The notes below the pieces were generated by a model. That model worked only from the letters and a program-made list of their open reading frames with translations, was not told the origin of the DNA and searched no databases. The position numbers and the translations under genes were made by a program. Of a DNA stretch of 64,000 nucleotides, positions 42,105-50,220 are shown one piece after another. Position 1 is the first letter of the stretch. Each line of letters starts with the position of its first letter. Origin of the DNA: Candidatus Desulfofervidus auxilii (GTDB lineage: Bacteria; Desulfobacterota; Desulfofervidia; Desulfofervidales; Desulfofervidaceae); the NCBI RefSeq assembly GCF_001577525.1, contig NZ_CP013015.1, positions 973,107 through 1,037,106 on the forward strand, in the 5' to 3' direction.

Positions 42105-45100
42105 ATGCGCAGGAAATTTTTCTTATTCTTTTTATTTTGTATTTTCCTTCCGGCACAGGCCGGGGCTGAGGAAGTATTCACCTTCGGCAATGGGGATTTC
42201 ATTCATGAAATCATCCAGGCAGTGGCCACCTACTGCGGAGGCGGTGAATTCGGAACACTGCTGAAATTGATGGCCGTGCTGGCCCTGTTTGCCGGTCTTA
42301 TAAAGGGACTGATTGTTCAGACCCAGGGAAGAGGCGACATGCTCTCTGAAGCCTTCAAGACCTTTCTTATGGTGCTCCTTCTTTACTATATCTGCTTTGT
42401 GCCAAAGACCAGCGTAATTATCCGGGATGAACTATTCAATACACAGACCCAGGTGGATGATGTCCCATGGGGACTGGCGTTCATGGCCTCGCTCACCACC
42501 TCCATTGAGAAATCCATTGCAAAGGCGTTTGATACTGTTTATAGCATCCCGGATGACCTGAAGTTTACCGAATCAGGATATAATTTCGGTCTGCTTGCAC
42601 TTGAAGGTACACTGCATCAGGGTGTGATCAATCCCTACATTCAGCATAACTGGTCTTGCTATATAGCTGACTGTGTGGTACCGGCTGTCCTTACCGGAAA
42701 TATCAATGAGGCACAACTGTCCTGGGAAAATGATATACTCGGAAGTAACGTGCTCCAGACCCATTATGCCAATTTCTTTACAACACATTACGACCCAAAT
42801 GACGGGTCGGTAACACACCCCAGCTGCCGTGATGACTACGCCACCATCAAGCAGGAAACTATAAACCACATAAACAGCGAGATTGCCCCCTATTTTGCCA
42901 GAAGAGTAGCGGGCATAGGGGGTGCAGCCAGTCAGTGGGTACAGGCCGATGTAATGAACAGGCTCGGTGCTGCCGGAAGTTACTTCCTTACCCTTGCAGG
43001 CAGCGGTCAACAGATACTCCAGCAGGCAGTCATGATGAATGTGATTAACGAGGCAAGAACATCGGTCATGGCCCAGTATGCCACCGACCCCACAGCACTT
43101 CAGGTGGCACAGGCCATCGCAAACCTGCAGGCAAGATACTCACTCTCCACCGGTGCAGAAATGGCCAAGACATATGTGCCTGCACTCAGGAGAATACTTG
43201 AGGGAATAATCTATGGCATATTCCCCATTATTATCGCCATAGCCTTCGTTCCCTTCTTCAGGAATGCTCTGTTGAAATCTTACTTCTATCTGTTTTTCTG
43301 GCTGATATGGTGGTCACCCATATTCAGTGTAATCAATCTCATCGTTACCACCAGGGGAAGGAGTATTCTCAGCGCCTATGATGGATTCTTCTGTCTGGGA
43401 AACATCAACCCACTGGCAAATGGTTTTATTGACCTGGTGGGTGTGGCCGGGAATCTGCTCTGGGCTGTACCCATACTATCATTTTTTATTGCCACAGGCA
43501 GTGTTTACGCTGCTGTGGCCGGGTTTCGCAGCCTTGGAGCTCACGTGCAGGCACTATCTCACAGTGCCGGTGTCTCAACTTCTCCAACTCCAGCAGGCAC
43601 AAGCACCATGACCCGCACGGGCAGCGAGCTTACAACAAGAGAGACAGGAGGGCTTATGGGTCTGTCCTGGAGGGAGATGGGTCAGGCAACGGCCAGGGTA
43701 AGTCCCATGACCATGCAGGGGGCCTTCCAGAGAATGTATGGAATGGGTACTGACTGGAGTGGAAAGGTGGGAAACTATGCGCACAGTGCAGGCATGGGCC
43801 AGAGCCTGGGAATGGGAACAGGGGAAATTGCCGGAGAGACAACCAGGGGGAAATTGTTTGGAACGCTGGGAGCTTACCACGAAGCTTACACCAATGGTTT
43901 CAGAGGCAGCTTCACAGAGTTTAATAAAGAAATGAGTAATATAGCCACTCAAACCAACTTTGCCAGTGCCAGGTCTGTTCAGAATGCGGCAAATAACTCC
44001 CCGTTCTATCAGGGCAACACCCAGCGCCTGCTGCAGGACCAGGCAAACTTTCAAATGCAACGGACAGCCACTATGCTGACCACCATGAGAGAACAGGGAT
44101 ACAGCCCCGAAACTGTTGGAACGGCTCTTGGAGGAATACGGGCACTGGAAAATATAGCCAGCACCGACTGGGCAAAACAGGCAGGACTCAGGAGTGTCTA
44201 CACCAAAAAGGCAGGTGAACTTTACAATGAACTTTCCAAGATGACCATTCGTCAGGCACTCACAGATATAGCGGAAAAAGGAAGTATTACTCCTGAAACA
44301 CAGCAGATATTACACAACATAGCAGCCAGTCCCATAGGACGTGCCCAGCTTGCCGCTCAGGGAATAGGAGATAGGATAATTAAACCAGAGGAAGCAAAAA
44401 ATGTGGCCATGTGGTTACAGAGCCAGGGAGTGGATGTCAGTGCAAAAGACCTTGAGGGTGCCACGGCTCAGATGAATGTCTGGACAGATAAAAGTGGAAA
44501 CATACATATGGGATTTCTGGCAACCAGGAAAGGTAAGACAGTGGCGGAGTATGATACTAAAACAACTGAAACCGGTGATGTGGCTAAAATTCATGATAGG
44601 GAAATTCAATACACTGGTGGTCTTCAAACAACTTACAGTCCTGCTCAGTCAGCAGCGTATAATCTCTTCACAGGAATGCTCAAAGGTATGGGCATGAACG
44701 AGGCTCAAGCAGAGAGATATGCTGCTAAAGCAGTGGCATCGGGATGGGGAAGTATAAGAGACGCAAGACAAATTGGAGCTCTTACAAATCCCGCAGTTGC
44801 TGTCGCTGCTACAGCATTACAGGGAATCGATATTGCCAACAAGGTCATAACCGACCCTGATTACAAAATGGTAGGAAATCCAATGACAGCCATAAAAAAT
44901 ATGGTGACCGGAAAAGTAGCTACAAAAATAAATGAAGTCTCAGATAAAGCTGCTGGTAAACTCATGAACGCCCCTGTAGTAAAAGAATACAGGGATATGG
45001 GCGAAAAACTTGGTGAGGCTGTTAGAAATAATGATGTTAAAACAGTAGCTCAAATGCACGGCTGGTCTGAAAAACAAGCTCAGGAGTATATTAACACTGT

Positions 45101-45263
45101 GCATCAACATTGGGATAACGCTCTCATCAAAGGAAAGGAAACACAAAGCTTTGATTTCAGTGATTCCATGAGGATTTTATTCCCTTCCAACTCACAGCTG
45201 CTGGACTTCAACAAAACCAAACTTCCAGGAACTATATCAAGGAGAAGACCCCACGGAGGTTAA
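42105..45263 (+). CDS. traG: TraG-like mating-pair stabilisation / entry exclusion protein
   Basis: About 1052 residues. The N-terminal half (about 1-480) has a signal-like segment and several membrane helices with the FGTLLKLMAVLALFAG and YLFFWLIWWSPIFSVINL stretches typical of TraG. The C-terminal half is a large helical, Gln/Thr/Ala-rich domain, as in F TraG, where it enters the recipient or sets entry exclusion. Start ATG 42105 is chosen over GTG 42099, which directly follows the previous stop. The gene is complete. Confidence 0.92.
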   Translation: MRRKFFLFFLFCIFLPAQAGAEEVFTFGNGDFIHEIIQAVATYCGGGEFGTLLKLMAVLALFAGLIKGLIVQTQGRGDMLSEAFKTFLMVLLLYYICFVPKTSVIIRDELFNTQTQVDDVPWGLAFMASLTTSIEKSIAKAFDTVYSIPDDLKFTESGYNFGLLALEGTLHQGVINPYIQHNWSCYIADCVVPAVLTGNINEAQLSWENDILGSNVLQTHYANFFTTHYDPNDGSVTHPSCRDDYATIKQETINHINSEIAPYFARRVAGIGGAASQWVQADVMNRLGAAGSYFLTLAGSGQQILQQAVMMNVINEARTSVMAQYATDPTALQVAQAIANLQARYSLSTGAEMAKTYVPALRRILEGIIYGIFPIIIAIAFVPFFRNALLKSYFYLFFWLIWWSPIFSVINLIVTTRGRSILSAYDGFFCLGNINPLANGFIDLVGVAGNLLWAVPILSFFIATGSVYAAVAGFRSLGAHVQALSHSAGVSTSPTPAGTSTMTRTGSELTTRETGGLMGLSWREMGQATARVSPMTMQGAFQRMYGMGTDWSGKVGNYAHSAGMGQSLGMGTGEIAGETTRGKLFGTLGAYHEAYTNGFRGSFTEFNKEMSNIATQTNFASARSVQNAANNSPFYQGNTQRLLQDQANFQMQRTATMLTTMREQGYSPETVGTALGGIRALENIASTDWAKQAGLRSVYTKKAGELYNELSKMTIRQALTDIAEKGSITPETQQILHNIAASPIGRAQLAAQGIGDRIIKPEEAKNVAMWLQSQGVDVSAKDLEGATAQMNVWTDKSGNIHMGFLATRKGKTVAEYDTKTTETGDVAKIHDREIQYTGGLQTTYSPAQSAAYNLFTGMLKGMGMNEAQAERYAAKAVASGWGSIRDARQIGALTNPAVAVAATALQGIDIANKVITDPDYKMVGNPMTAIKNMVTGKVATKINEVSDKAAGKLMNAPVVKEYRDMGEKLGEAVRNNDVKTVAQMHGWSEKQAQEYINTVHQHWDNALIKGKETQSFDFSDSMRILFPSNSQLLDFNKTKLPGTISRRRPHGG

Positions 45264-45266
45264 ACT

Positions 45267-45653
45267 TTGGAAAAAAAAGAAGCTAAAAACATGGCATATC
45301 AGGCACTGTTTCTGGCAGATGGAGTGGTGTTTCTTTTCAAAAAGACATCAGGTTTCACACCTGATGAAGTAACTGCAACTATTGATAATGATAAGGGAGA
45401 AGTTTTTATTGAACTCGGTAGAAATGTAATAAAAATAACAGAAAAAATAATAAAAAACTTAAAGAAACATAAAACTATATTTCTCTATGAAACACCTGAA
45501 AAAGAGTATGACCCCGACAGTATACCTATTGCGTTTGAAATGAAGACAGATGCAATGGACAAACTGGAAGCATTATGGAGGGAGAAAAACAATGCCAGAC
45601 AGGGTAAACCTGCCCATCGAACCCAGGGGGCAGCAGGAAACAATCAGCATTAA
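45267..45653 (+). CDS. Small protein downstream of traG, paralogue of next
   Basis: A 128-residue protein starting at TTG 45267, seven bases after GGAGG. The core has a beta-rich pattern (ADGVVFLFKKTSGF...EVFIELGRNVIKIT...TIFLYET). The next gene shows the same spacing of strands, so the two look like diverged duplicates. In F traS (surface exclusion) lies after traG, but no membrane helix is seen here. The C-terminus is basic and Gln-rich and overlaps the next gene. Confidence 0.55.
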   Translation: MEKKEAKNMAYQALFLADGVVFLFKKTSGFTPDEVTATIDNDKGEVFIELGRNVIKITEKIIKNLKKHKTIFLYETPEKEYDPDSIPIAFEMKTDAMDKLEALWREKNNARQGKPAHRTQGAAGNNQH

Positions 45654-45972
45654 TATGGTAGCATATAAGTATATGCTTACTGACACAGGAGTAATTTTTG
45701 TTATCAACACTGACTCACTGCCTGAGACTGAAGAGACATTGAATATTGCAAAGGCGAATAATTCAGTGTTTCTCCAATCAGGAAAAGTTTATGCCTTGTT
45801 AACAGATAGTATTATTGAGCACGTAAAAAAAGTTATGAGCGAAGGCAAAAAGGTCTCAATTTCTTTTGCCTCAAGCCTGCCTGAGGAGTATCAGATAAAA
45901 ACAAATTACAGTGTGGTCCTTGATATTGTAAATTGTGCTACCCTTGTGAGTTTATATAAAATTGCAAAATGA
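45592..45972 (+). CDS. Small protein, paralogue of the preceding gene
   Basis: A 126-residue protein; ATG 45592 follows GGAGGGAG by seven bases and lies inside the upstream gene's 3' end. The pattern DTGVIFVINTDSLPE, SVFLQSGKVYALLTDSIIEH and KVSISFASSLPEEY parallels the upstream protein. The function is unknown; position suggests a role linked to TraG or to exclusion. Confidence 0.55.
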   Translation: MPDRVNLPIEPRGQQETISINMVAYKYMLTDTGVIFVINTDSLPETEETLNIAKANNSVFLQSGKVYALLTDSIIEHVKKVMSEGKKVSISFASSLPEEYQIKTNYSVVLDIVNCATLVSLYKIAK

Positions 45973-45980
45973 AATCCTGA

Positions 45981-46343
45981 TTATCTTTCATCTTCTGGCC
46001 AGATTGGGTTTCCATGAGAATCGTTATCGTCGTATGGATAATCTTTGAGATAGTAACCACTATTGTCCAAGTAATCATCCAAGTAAAAAAGATTATAATA
46101 GATATGGGTGTCTTTATTTTTGATTCCTTCCACACCTTTTCTAAGTTCCGCCCATATATCCACACCTGCTTTCTTTGCCTTCCACATTTCTAAAGTGTAG
46201 ACAAAAGACTTAACCACCAAAAATGTAAAGAATGCAGACACTGCTACTATTACAAACTTATCTCCTGCGGGACAGCATATACGCAGGGAAATAAACGTAA
46301 GATAAAATACACCACCCATGGCAACCAGTTGTTTCCAGCTCAT
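45981..46343 (-). CDS. Small membrane protein, unknown
   Basis: A 120-residue protein with two hydrophobic helices near the N-terminus (about 8-25 and 30-50) and an acidic, Tyr-rich tail (YYLKDYPYDDNDSHGN). It is convergent with the traG operon, ending nine bases from it, and begins the second accessory region. No family is recognised. Confidence 0.5.
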   Translation of the reverse strand: MSWKQLVAMGGVFYLTFISLRICCPAGDKFVIVAVSAFFTFLVVKSFVYTLEMWKAKKAGVDIWAELRKGVEGIKNKDTHIYYNLFYLDDYLDNSGYYLKDYPYDDNDSHGNPIWPEDER

Positions 46344-46806
46344 TTCTTCCCTCTGTTATACTTCTTCTTTCCATCACACTAACACAGCCTGAATAAAAAA
46401 GTCAAGTATTTTTGTGCCATAGGGAAGCCAAGGTGGCACTATTTCTGTCTACCATGTGGAGTATAAAGTAGAAGTAAGACGAGATGGATGGGTATTCTGG
46501 AATGCAATCAGCAGTTCTAATCTAAAGCGGGCGAATAGTTATCACCAGGGAATTTTGTTTTATCCTGCGGGGGCTAGCATGTAGAAATCTATGCCTTCCT
46601 ACAGCGTGGATAGGTCGTCACCGGGTAGCCCCGCAACCCCGGCTTTGGACGACACGTCAGATTGTGTGAAAACTAACTTTGAATTTTTATTTTCCCACTA
46701 TTCCACATTATTTGATTACAAATTGGGTTTACTAAACCACTTTCTATCAGTATTTGCGACCCTTAATTAGACTTTTTAACTTTTTACACAGTCTGACGTC
46801 GTCCAG
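46344..46806. other. Gene-free region with IS605-like end and inverted-repeat element
   Basis: No complete gene. A plus-strand frame without a start (46428-46581, containing VEVRRDGWVFWNAISSSNLK) is a gene fragment of unknown family. At 46566-46650, GCGGGGGCTA pairs with TAGCCCCGC, and a CCCCGGCTTT tail follows, resembling the right-end RNA of IS200/IS605 TnpB elements. A small inverted-repeat element follows at 46648-46804. Confidence 0.4.
46648..46804. mobile_element. MITE-like element with 25-base terminal inverted repeats
   Basis: The left end GGACGACACGTCAGATTGTG and the reverse complement of the right end, GGACGACGTCAGACTGTG, match except for a two-base gap and one transition, and both continue as TGTxxAAAA. 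The 105 bases between are AT-rich with no frame. The AGACTGTGTAAAAA core resembles ends of IS256-family elements. It abuts an attC-like site. Confidence 0.5.
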
Positions 46807-46900
46807 CGGGTATGCGAAGCCCGTAAGGGTTTGGGTGAGCGAAGCGAACCGCATACCCGATTGTTGTCCGAGTGCGTAAGCACCGAAGCGAGCGGAGAGT
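46807..46900 (-). repeat. Integron attC-like site
   Basis: On the minus strand: CGGACAAC (46863-46870), arm CGGGTATGCG (46850-46859), loop with TCACCCAAA, arm CGCATACCCG (46807-46816). The arms are perfect complements over ten bases. The CGGACAAC box is complementary to the GTTGTCCG junction at the other end of the same cassette (49324-49331), as integron logic requires. The far junction that should hold GTT is replaced by GGACGAC, the end of the MITE-like element. Confidence 0.68.
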
Positions 46901-46923
46901 TGTGGGCGACGGATAGCGTCGTA

Positions 46924-47550
46924 CTATGTAGGATAGGTAATGGAAAGCACAGATATAAGTATGGAGAATATACCTAAGATAATTGTAATAATAATATATT
47001 TAGAGGCTTTTTCCAGTTGCTTACGTTTATAATTGGAATAATATGCTAGAATAAAAATTTGTTTAATGTAGTCATTTAAAATATTATTCATATTGATTGC
47101 TGAATAGTACTCTTTAACAGGATTATTATTTTTGCCCAAACAACTTTCTATAAATTTTAATATTCCACGATGATAAATCAAGGAAGATTTAACCCATGGT
47201 TTACCTATTTTAGGAAGAAGATATTCATCAAATTCCTTTATTGCTTTTGAAGACAAAGGACGTATTGTTTGGATTACTAAGTAAAAAGTAATTAAGAAAG
47301 AAACAAAAAACAAGACTCCAGAAGTAAATAATAAGTACCAAACATATAAGCTTATGGAAGATCTCGAAATTAGCGAAAAAACTACAGATACAAGTCCTCC
47401 CGTAATCATTAACGATGTCAACATTTTTTCAGCCATAACTTCATGGCGGTCTATGAAATAGTGCTGTCTATCATATATCTGCTCTAGAATTTCTAACTTT
47501 ATCTTCAAATCATTAAATTTCTCTCTGTCATTTCTGTCTATATCTGACAT
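46924..47550 (-). CDS. Transmembrane effector-like protein (Pycsar effector / DUF5706 type)
   Basis: A 208-residue protein. After a helical N-terminus come two membrane helices (about 45-65 and 72-95), a RPLS turn, a cytosolic helical region with SSLIYHRGILKFIESC and a YIKQIFILAYYSNYKRKQLEKAS helix, and a last membrane helix (about 183-204). That order and spacing matches PycTM/DUF5706 membrane effectors, which break the membrane on cyclic-nucleotide signals. No cyclase is seen nearby. It is the last gene of a tight four-gene operon and its stop touches the attC-like site. Assignment is by pattern, not by search. Confidence 0.6.
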   Translation of the reverse strand: MSDIDRNDREKFNDLKIKLEILEQIYDRQHYFIDRHEVMAEKMLTSLMITGGLVSVVFSLISRSSISLYVWYLLFTSGVLFFVSFLITFYLVIQTIRPLSSKAIKEFDEYLLPKIGKPWVKSSLIYHRGILKFIESCLGKNNNPVKEYYSAINMNNILNDYIKQIFILAYYSNYKRKQLEKASKYIIITIILGIFSILISVLSITYPT

Positions 47551-48420
47551 TTATGTCCCTTCACATCCAAGAAATCTACACTTAAGTTCCTCATCACTCC
47601 TAAAAATACATCTATATGGTTTCGCGTATTCTTTATGATCAACATGTTCTTTCCAATTATTTACAACATCCTCAGGGCCATCCGTAAGAAGATTGCCAAC
47701 TATATATTCATCAGAAGGAGCTTTATTTAAAAATGGAAGAAAGACGTCACCATTTGGCTTTATTAGAAAATAGCTGCAGTGTCTTTTCTCAAGAGTGTCG
47801 AAAATTATCTTGTGTTTTGGGAAATATTCTCCTAAATTATGAATATAATTTAAATATATAGATTTTTCCACCGTTAGAGATTTACTCTGAGATTTTAAAG
47901 AATATATAATATATTCATAGAGTTTCCAATATACTATCTTATCTTCAAATTTACTTAAAATTAGCTCTATATTTTTTAGATCAAAATAATTCTGGGTTGT
48001 GATTACTGTGCCTATCCTAAATCTTATATTACTATTCTCGTATATGTCTTTTAATGCATACATCACAGAGGCAAAATTTCCTTTTCCTTTTAGTAAATCG
48101 TGTATATTTTCACTTGAACCATCTACAGGTATCCCAGCGGCATCTACAAATTCTAGAATCAATTTCCTATATTTTTTGTATAAATCACAATTCGTAGACA
48201 AGCACACTGCCATATTTTTGCTTTTAATATATTTTATAATATCTATAATATCAGTCCTCAACAAAGGTTCTCCACCCGTTATCCCAACAACTTTAACACC
48301 TATTTCTTCAAAAATATCAACAATTTTAAAAGCTTCTTTAGTAGATATCTCATACTCTATTTGTGGCCCATAACAATATTGGCATTTTCTATTACACCCA
48401 GAGGTTATCTGCCAATCCAC
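47551..48420 (-). CDS. Radical SAM protein, possibly viperin-like
   Basis: A 289-residue protein with the 4Fe-4S binding CxxxCxxC at residues 9-16 (SGCNRKCQYCYG), the SAM-binding GITGGEP near 46-52 and a partial TIM barrel. The start MDWQITSGCN with the iron-sulfur motif at the very N-terminus, a VITTQNYFDLKN strand, and VYWKLYEYIIY followed by YFLIKPNGDVF recall viperin-type (ddhNTP synthase) enzymes, but the C-terminus with extra Cys (RCIF...KCRFLGC) could be a SPASM-like or auxiliary cluster. The stop and the next ATG are adjacent, so it is co-translated with the membrane protein. Substrate unknown. Confidence 0.75.
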   Translation of the reverse strand: MDWQITSGCNRKCQYCYGPQIEYEISTKEAFKIVDIFEEIGVKVVGITGGEPLLRTDIIDIIKYIKSKNMAVCLSTNCDLYKKYRKLILEFVDAAGIPVDGSSENIHDLLKGKGNFASVMYALKDIYENSNIRFRIGTVITTQNYFDLKNIELILSKFEDKIVYWKLYEYIIYSLKSQSKSLTVEKSIYLNYIHNLGEYFPKHKIIFDTLEKRHCSYFLIKPNGDVFLPFLNKAPSDEYIVGNLLTDGPEDVVNNWKEHVDHKEYAKPYRCIFRSDEELKCRFLGCEGT

Positions 48421-48422
48421 GA

Positions 48423-49025
48423 CTAATGGTTTCGTTTTTCTTCCCCCTGCATCTGAAGTTTGATTAGAGCAAAAACAGCATAATTAATAATATCACTGAA
48501 TTGTGCTTCTAAACCTTCTGAAACCTCTAATTTGCCATTTTCTAAAATCTTTTTACATCTAAATAATTTCACAAAGATTTGATCTGTTATTGATGTGATT
48601 TCCATGTCTCGCCAAGCTTCTCCGTAATCATGATTCTTTTTTATTAAAAGATCTTCAACTTTATTTACAATATTATCATAGAATTTTGAGAGTTTTTCTT
48701 CATTAATTTCAACTATTTTACCTTTGTTTACAATTTCATTAGGGTTTGGTAGTTCATCTTTGTACCATAGTCTTATTAAAGCAATTATGGAATAATTTAT
48801 GACCCCTATATATTCTACATCCCTACCTTCAGGAATGAGCTTTTTGTCTGAAGTTTCCTCTAATCTTCTAATTCTTTTCATTTTAATCCATATCTGATCT
48901 ATTAGTGATTCCCATCTTAGCACTAACCATGATGATCCATAATCTTTATTTTTCTTTAGAAATAACTCTTTGCAAACTTTCATGATGTTATCAAAGTACT
49001 TTAGAGTTTCCATTTTTCCATTCAT
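48423..49025 (-). CDS. Duplicated DUF1599 protein (nucleotide-modification-associated domain)
   Basis: A 200-residue protein made of two copies of one domain: FLKKNKDYGSSWLVLRWESL (about 22-41) and LIKKNHDYGEAWRDMEITSI (about 126-145), each followed by DQIxxKxxRxRxLE and a final (G/D)xINYxxxALIxL. This is the DUF1599 / Nmad1 pattern, which has been linked to nucleotide or base modification in phages and mobile elements. It is three bases from the radical SAM gene and seven from the small upstream gene. The operon context suggests a nucleotide-derived product shared with the radical SAM enzyme. Confidence 0.78.
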   Translation of the reverse strand: MNGKMETLKYFDNIMKVCKELFLKKNKDYGSSWLVLRWESLIDQIWIKMKRIRRLEETSDKKLIPEGRDVEYIGVINYSIIALIRLWYKDELPNPNEIVNKGKIVEINEEKLSKFYDNIVNKVEDLLIKKNHDYGEAWRDMEITSITDQIFVKLFRCKKILENGKLEVSEGLEAQFSDIINYAVFALIKLQMQGEEKRNH

Positions 49026-49032
49026 ACCCTAT

Positions 49033-49278
49033 TCACCTCGATTCTATCTCTTTATTCAATTTTCTTAGGATTTTAATATATTCGCAGGAATCTGTAATAC
49101 GAAATACACAATATGCAGGCTCGCACTCATCTAAATAGTGTTTGGGGCATAGCAGTTTAAATAGCCTATGTTCTAGCCCTTTTACGACCTTTTCATCTTC
49201 ATTTCTGACTTTTAGTGCCTGCTTCAACTCATTTACAATTTCTTCTATTTCTTTTTTTGTTTTCTCATCCTCAACCAT
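49033..49278 (-). CDS. Small Cys-containing helical protein, first gene of the cassette operon
   Basis: An 81-residue protein with GGAGG ribosome site and ATG 49278. The N-terminal half is a charged helix, the C-terminal half carries four Cys (LLCPKHYLDECEPAYCVF...DSCEY), possibly a metal site. It starts about 46 bases after the attC junction at 49331, as first genes of integron cassettes do. No family was recognised. Confidence 0.55.
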   Translation of the reverse strand: MVEDEKTKKEIEEIVNELKQALKVRNEDEKVVKGLEHRLFKLLCPKHYLDECEPAYCVFRITDSCEYIKILRKLNKEIESR

Positions 49279-49323
49279 TTTTATACCTCCTTTCTATTTC
49301 CATTACTCTGTCGCCCGCAATTT

Positions 49324-49402
49324 CGGACAACGTTTCCGGGCTTTGCGAAGTGCGAAGCATTTGGGCGAAGTGAAACGGTGCCGCAAAGCCCGTGTTAGCC
49401 GC
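49324..49402 (-). repeat. Integron attC-like site
   Basis: On the minus strand: GCGGCTAAC (49394-49402), arm CGGGCTTTGCG (49382-49392), loop with TTCGCCCAAA, arm CGCAAAGCCCG (49337-49347), junction G|TTGTCCG (49324-49331). The arms are perfect complements. GCGGCTAAC is complementary to GTTAGCCGC at 50158-50167, the other end of its cassette. The stop codon of the upstream gene lies in this box. Confidence 0.75.
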
Positions 49403-50126
49403 TGTTTTGCTTAGCTTGATTCCATTTCTCCTGGAAGTGCTCTTCTAATATGGATAGAAAATCTTTTGCTCCTTCGACACATATGATCGCTTCGGGAAGC
49501 CCTTCATGCATTGCAACAGTTGGGTAAAAAATACAAAATGGTATTCCTTTTTTATATCCAGTAAAGAAAGTGTAGCCTGGTAATTGTGGACAGTTCTTAT
49601 AAAATCTAACGTTGACGTTTTCTTCGAATAGTCTGACAAGTCCGCTTCTCTTTCTGACTTCCTGAAAAAAACGCATTGCCCTTTCATAGCTAGCATCATC
49701 GAAGAAAAGGTATCGACTTTTTACACCACCTTCACGATACCGTCTTACATGTGTTGCGATGGCTTTTTCATATAGACGATCTCCAGATTCCTCTAACCTG
49801 AACGGTGGATTAAAAGCATAAAAATCACAATTTGTAAAACCATCAAAAAGCTCATTATACTCGTCTTCACTAGTTGGTTTAAGTTTAATACCTGCTTTAA
49901 CAGTTTGCTTAGCAGTTTGTATCATTTCCTCGAGTAGCCCTGCCTTACGTAGGATCAACCAAACAAAAACAAAACCAGCAAATGCTCCGCCAAATTCCCA
50001 TTGGTGGACGTTTATCTTTGCTTGATTGTCTTCAGGCAGAATAAGCCATAGTGTCAGAGCTACAAACAGTGCTATAAGAACATAAACTACTTGTATGAGA
50101 AGAATATTCCGGTATTCTTTTCTCAT
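49395..50126 (-). CDS. Membrane-anchored protein of unknown function (single-gene cassette)
   Basis: A 243-residue protein with two N-terminal membrane helices (about 8-29 and 45-62) and a cytosolic domain of about 170 residues. The domain has a FTNCDFYAFNPPFRLEESGD segment, a RYLFFDD strand and a YTFFTGYKKGIPFCIFYP core, suggestive of an alpha/beta sensor or phosphodiesterase-like fold, but I recognise no named family. It is bounded by a GTTAGCCGCC junction at 50158-50167 and the attC-like site at 49324-49402, so it is the first cassette after the recombinase gene. Two helices plus a soluble domain is common for defence effectors, which is inference. Confidence 0.65.
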   Translation of the reverse strand: MRKEYRNILLIQVVYVLIALFVALTLWLILPEDNQAKINVHQWEFGGAFAGFVFVWLILRKAGLLEEMIQTAKQTVKAGIKLKPTSEDEYNELFDGFTNCDFYAFNPPFRLEESGDRLYEKAIATHVRRYREGGVKSRYLFFDDASYERAMRFFQEVRKRSGLVRLFEENVNVRFYKNCPQLPGYTFFTGYKKGIPFCIFYPTVAMHEGLPEAIICVEGAKDFLSILEEHFQEKWNQAKQNSG

Positions 50127-50157
50127 TTCTTCTCCCCTTTAAAATTATCGGCAAAAT

Positions 50158-50220
50158 GGCGGCTAACTTGTTTATTTCTGAACTGGTTCAGATATACCTC
50201 CCATGGATGAGATTGAACTT
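50158..50220 (-). other. attI-like junction and palindrome between recombinase and first cassette
   Basis: The minus strand has G|TTAGCCGCC at 50158-50167, the complement of the GCGGCTAAC box of the cassette's own attC. Next to it is the palindrome CTGAAC-TG-GTTCAG (50178-50191), like the operators before the nuclease at 52394-52452. This 60-base gap is where attI would lie. Confidence 0.45.

Noticed and set aside
43575-44060. 161-codon minus-strand frame in traG
   Set aside because: Antisense to the Gly/Thr/Met-rich middle of traG; no independent coding sign.
46566-46650. Second IscB-type omega RNA
   Set aside because: The fold differs from that at 9096 and looks more like a TnpB right-end RNA; too weak to list as an ncRNA.
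46924-47550. Canonical Pycsar locus
   Set aside because: The effector-like gene is present but no adenylate/guanylate cyclase gene of the PycC type lies nearby.
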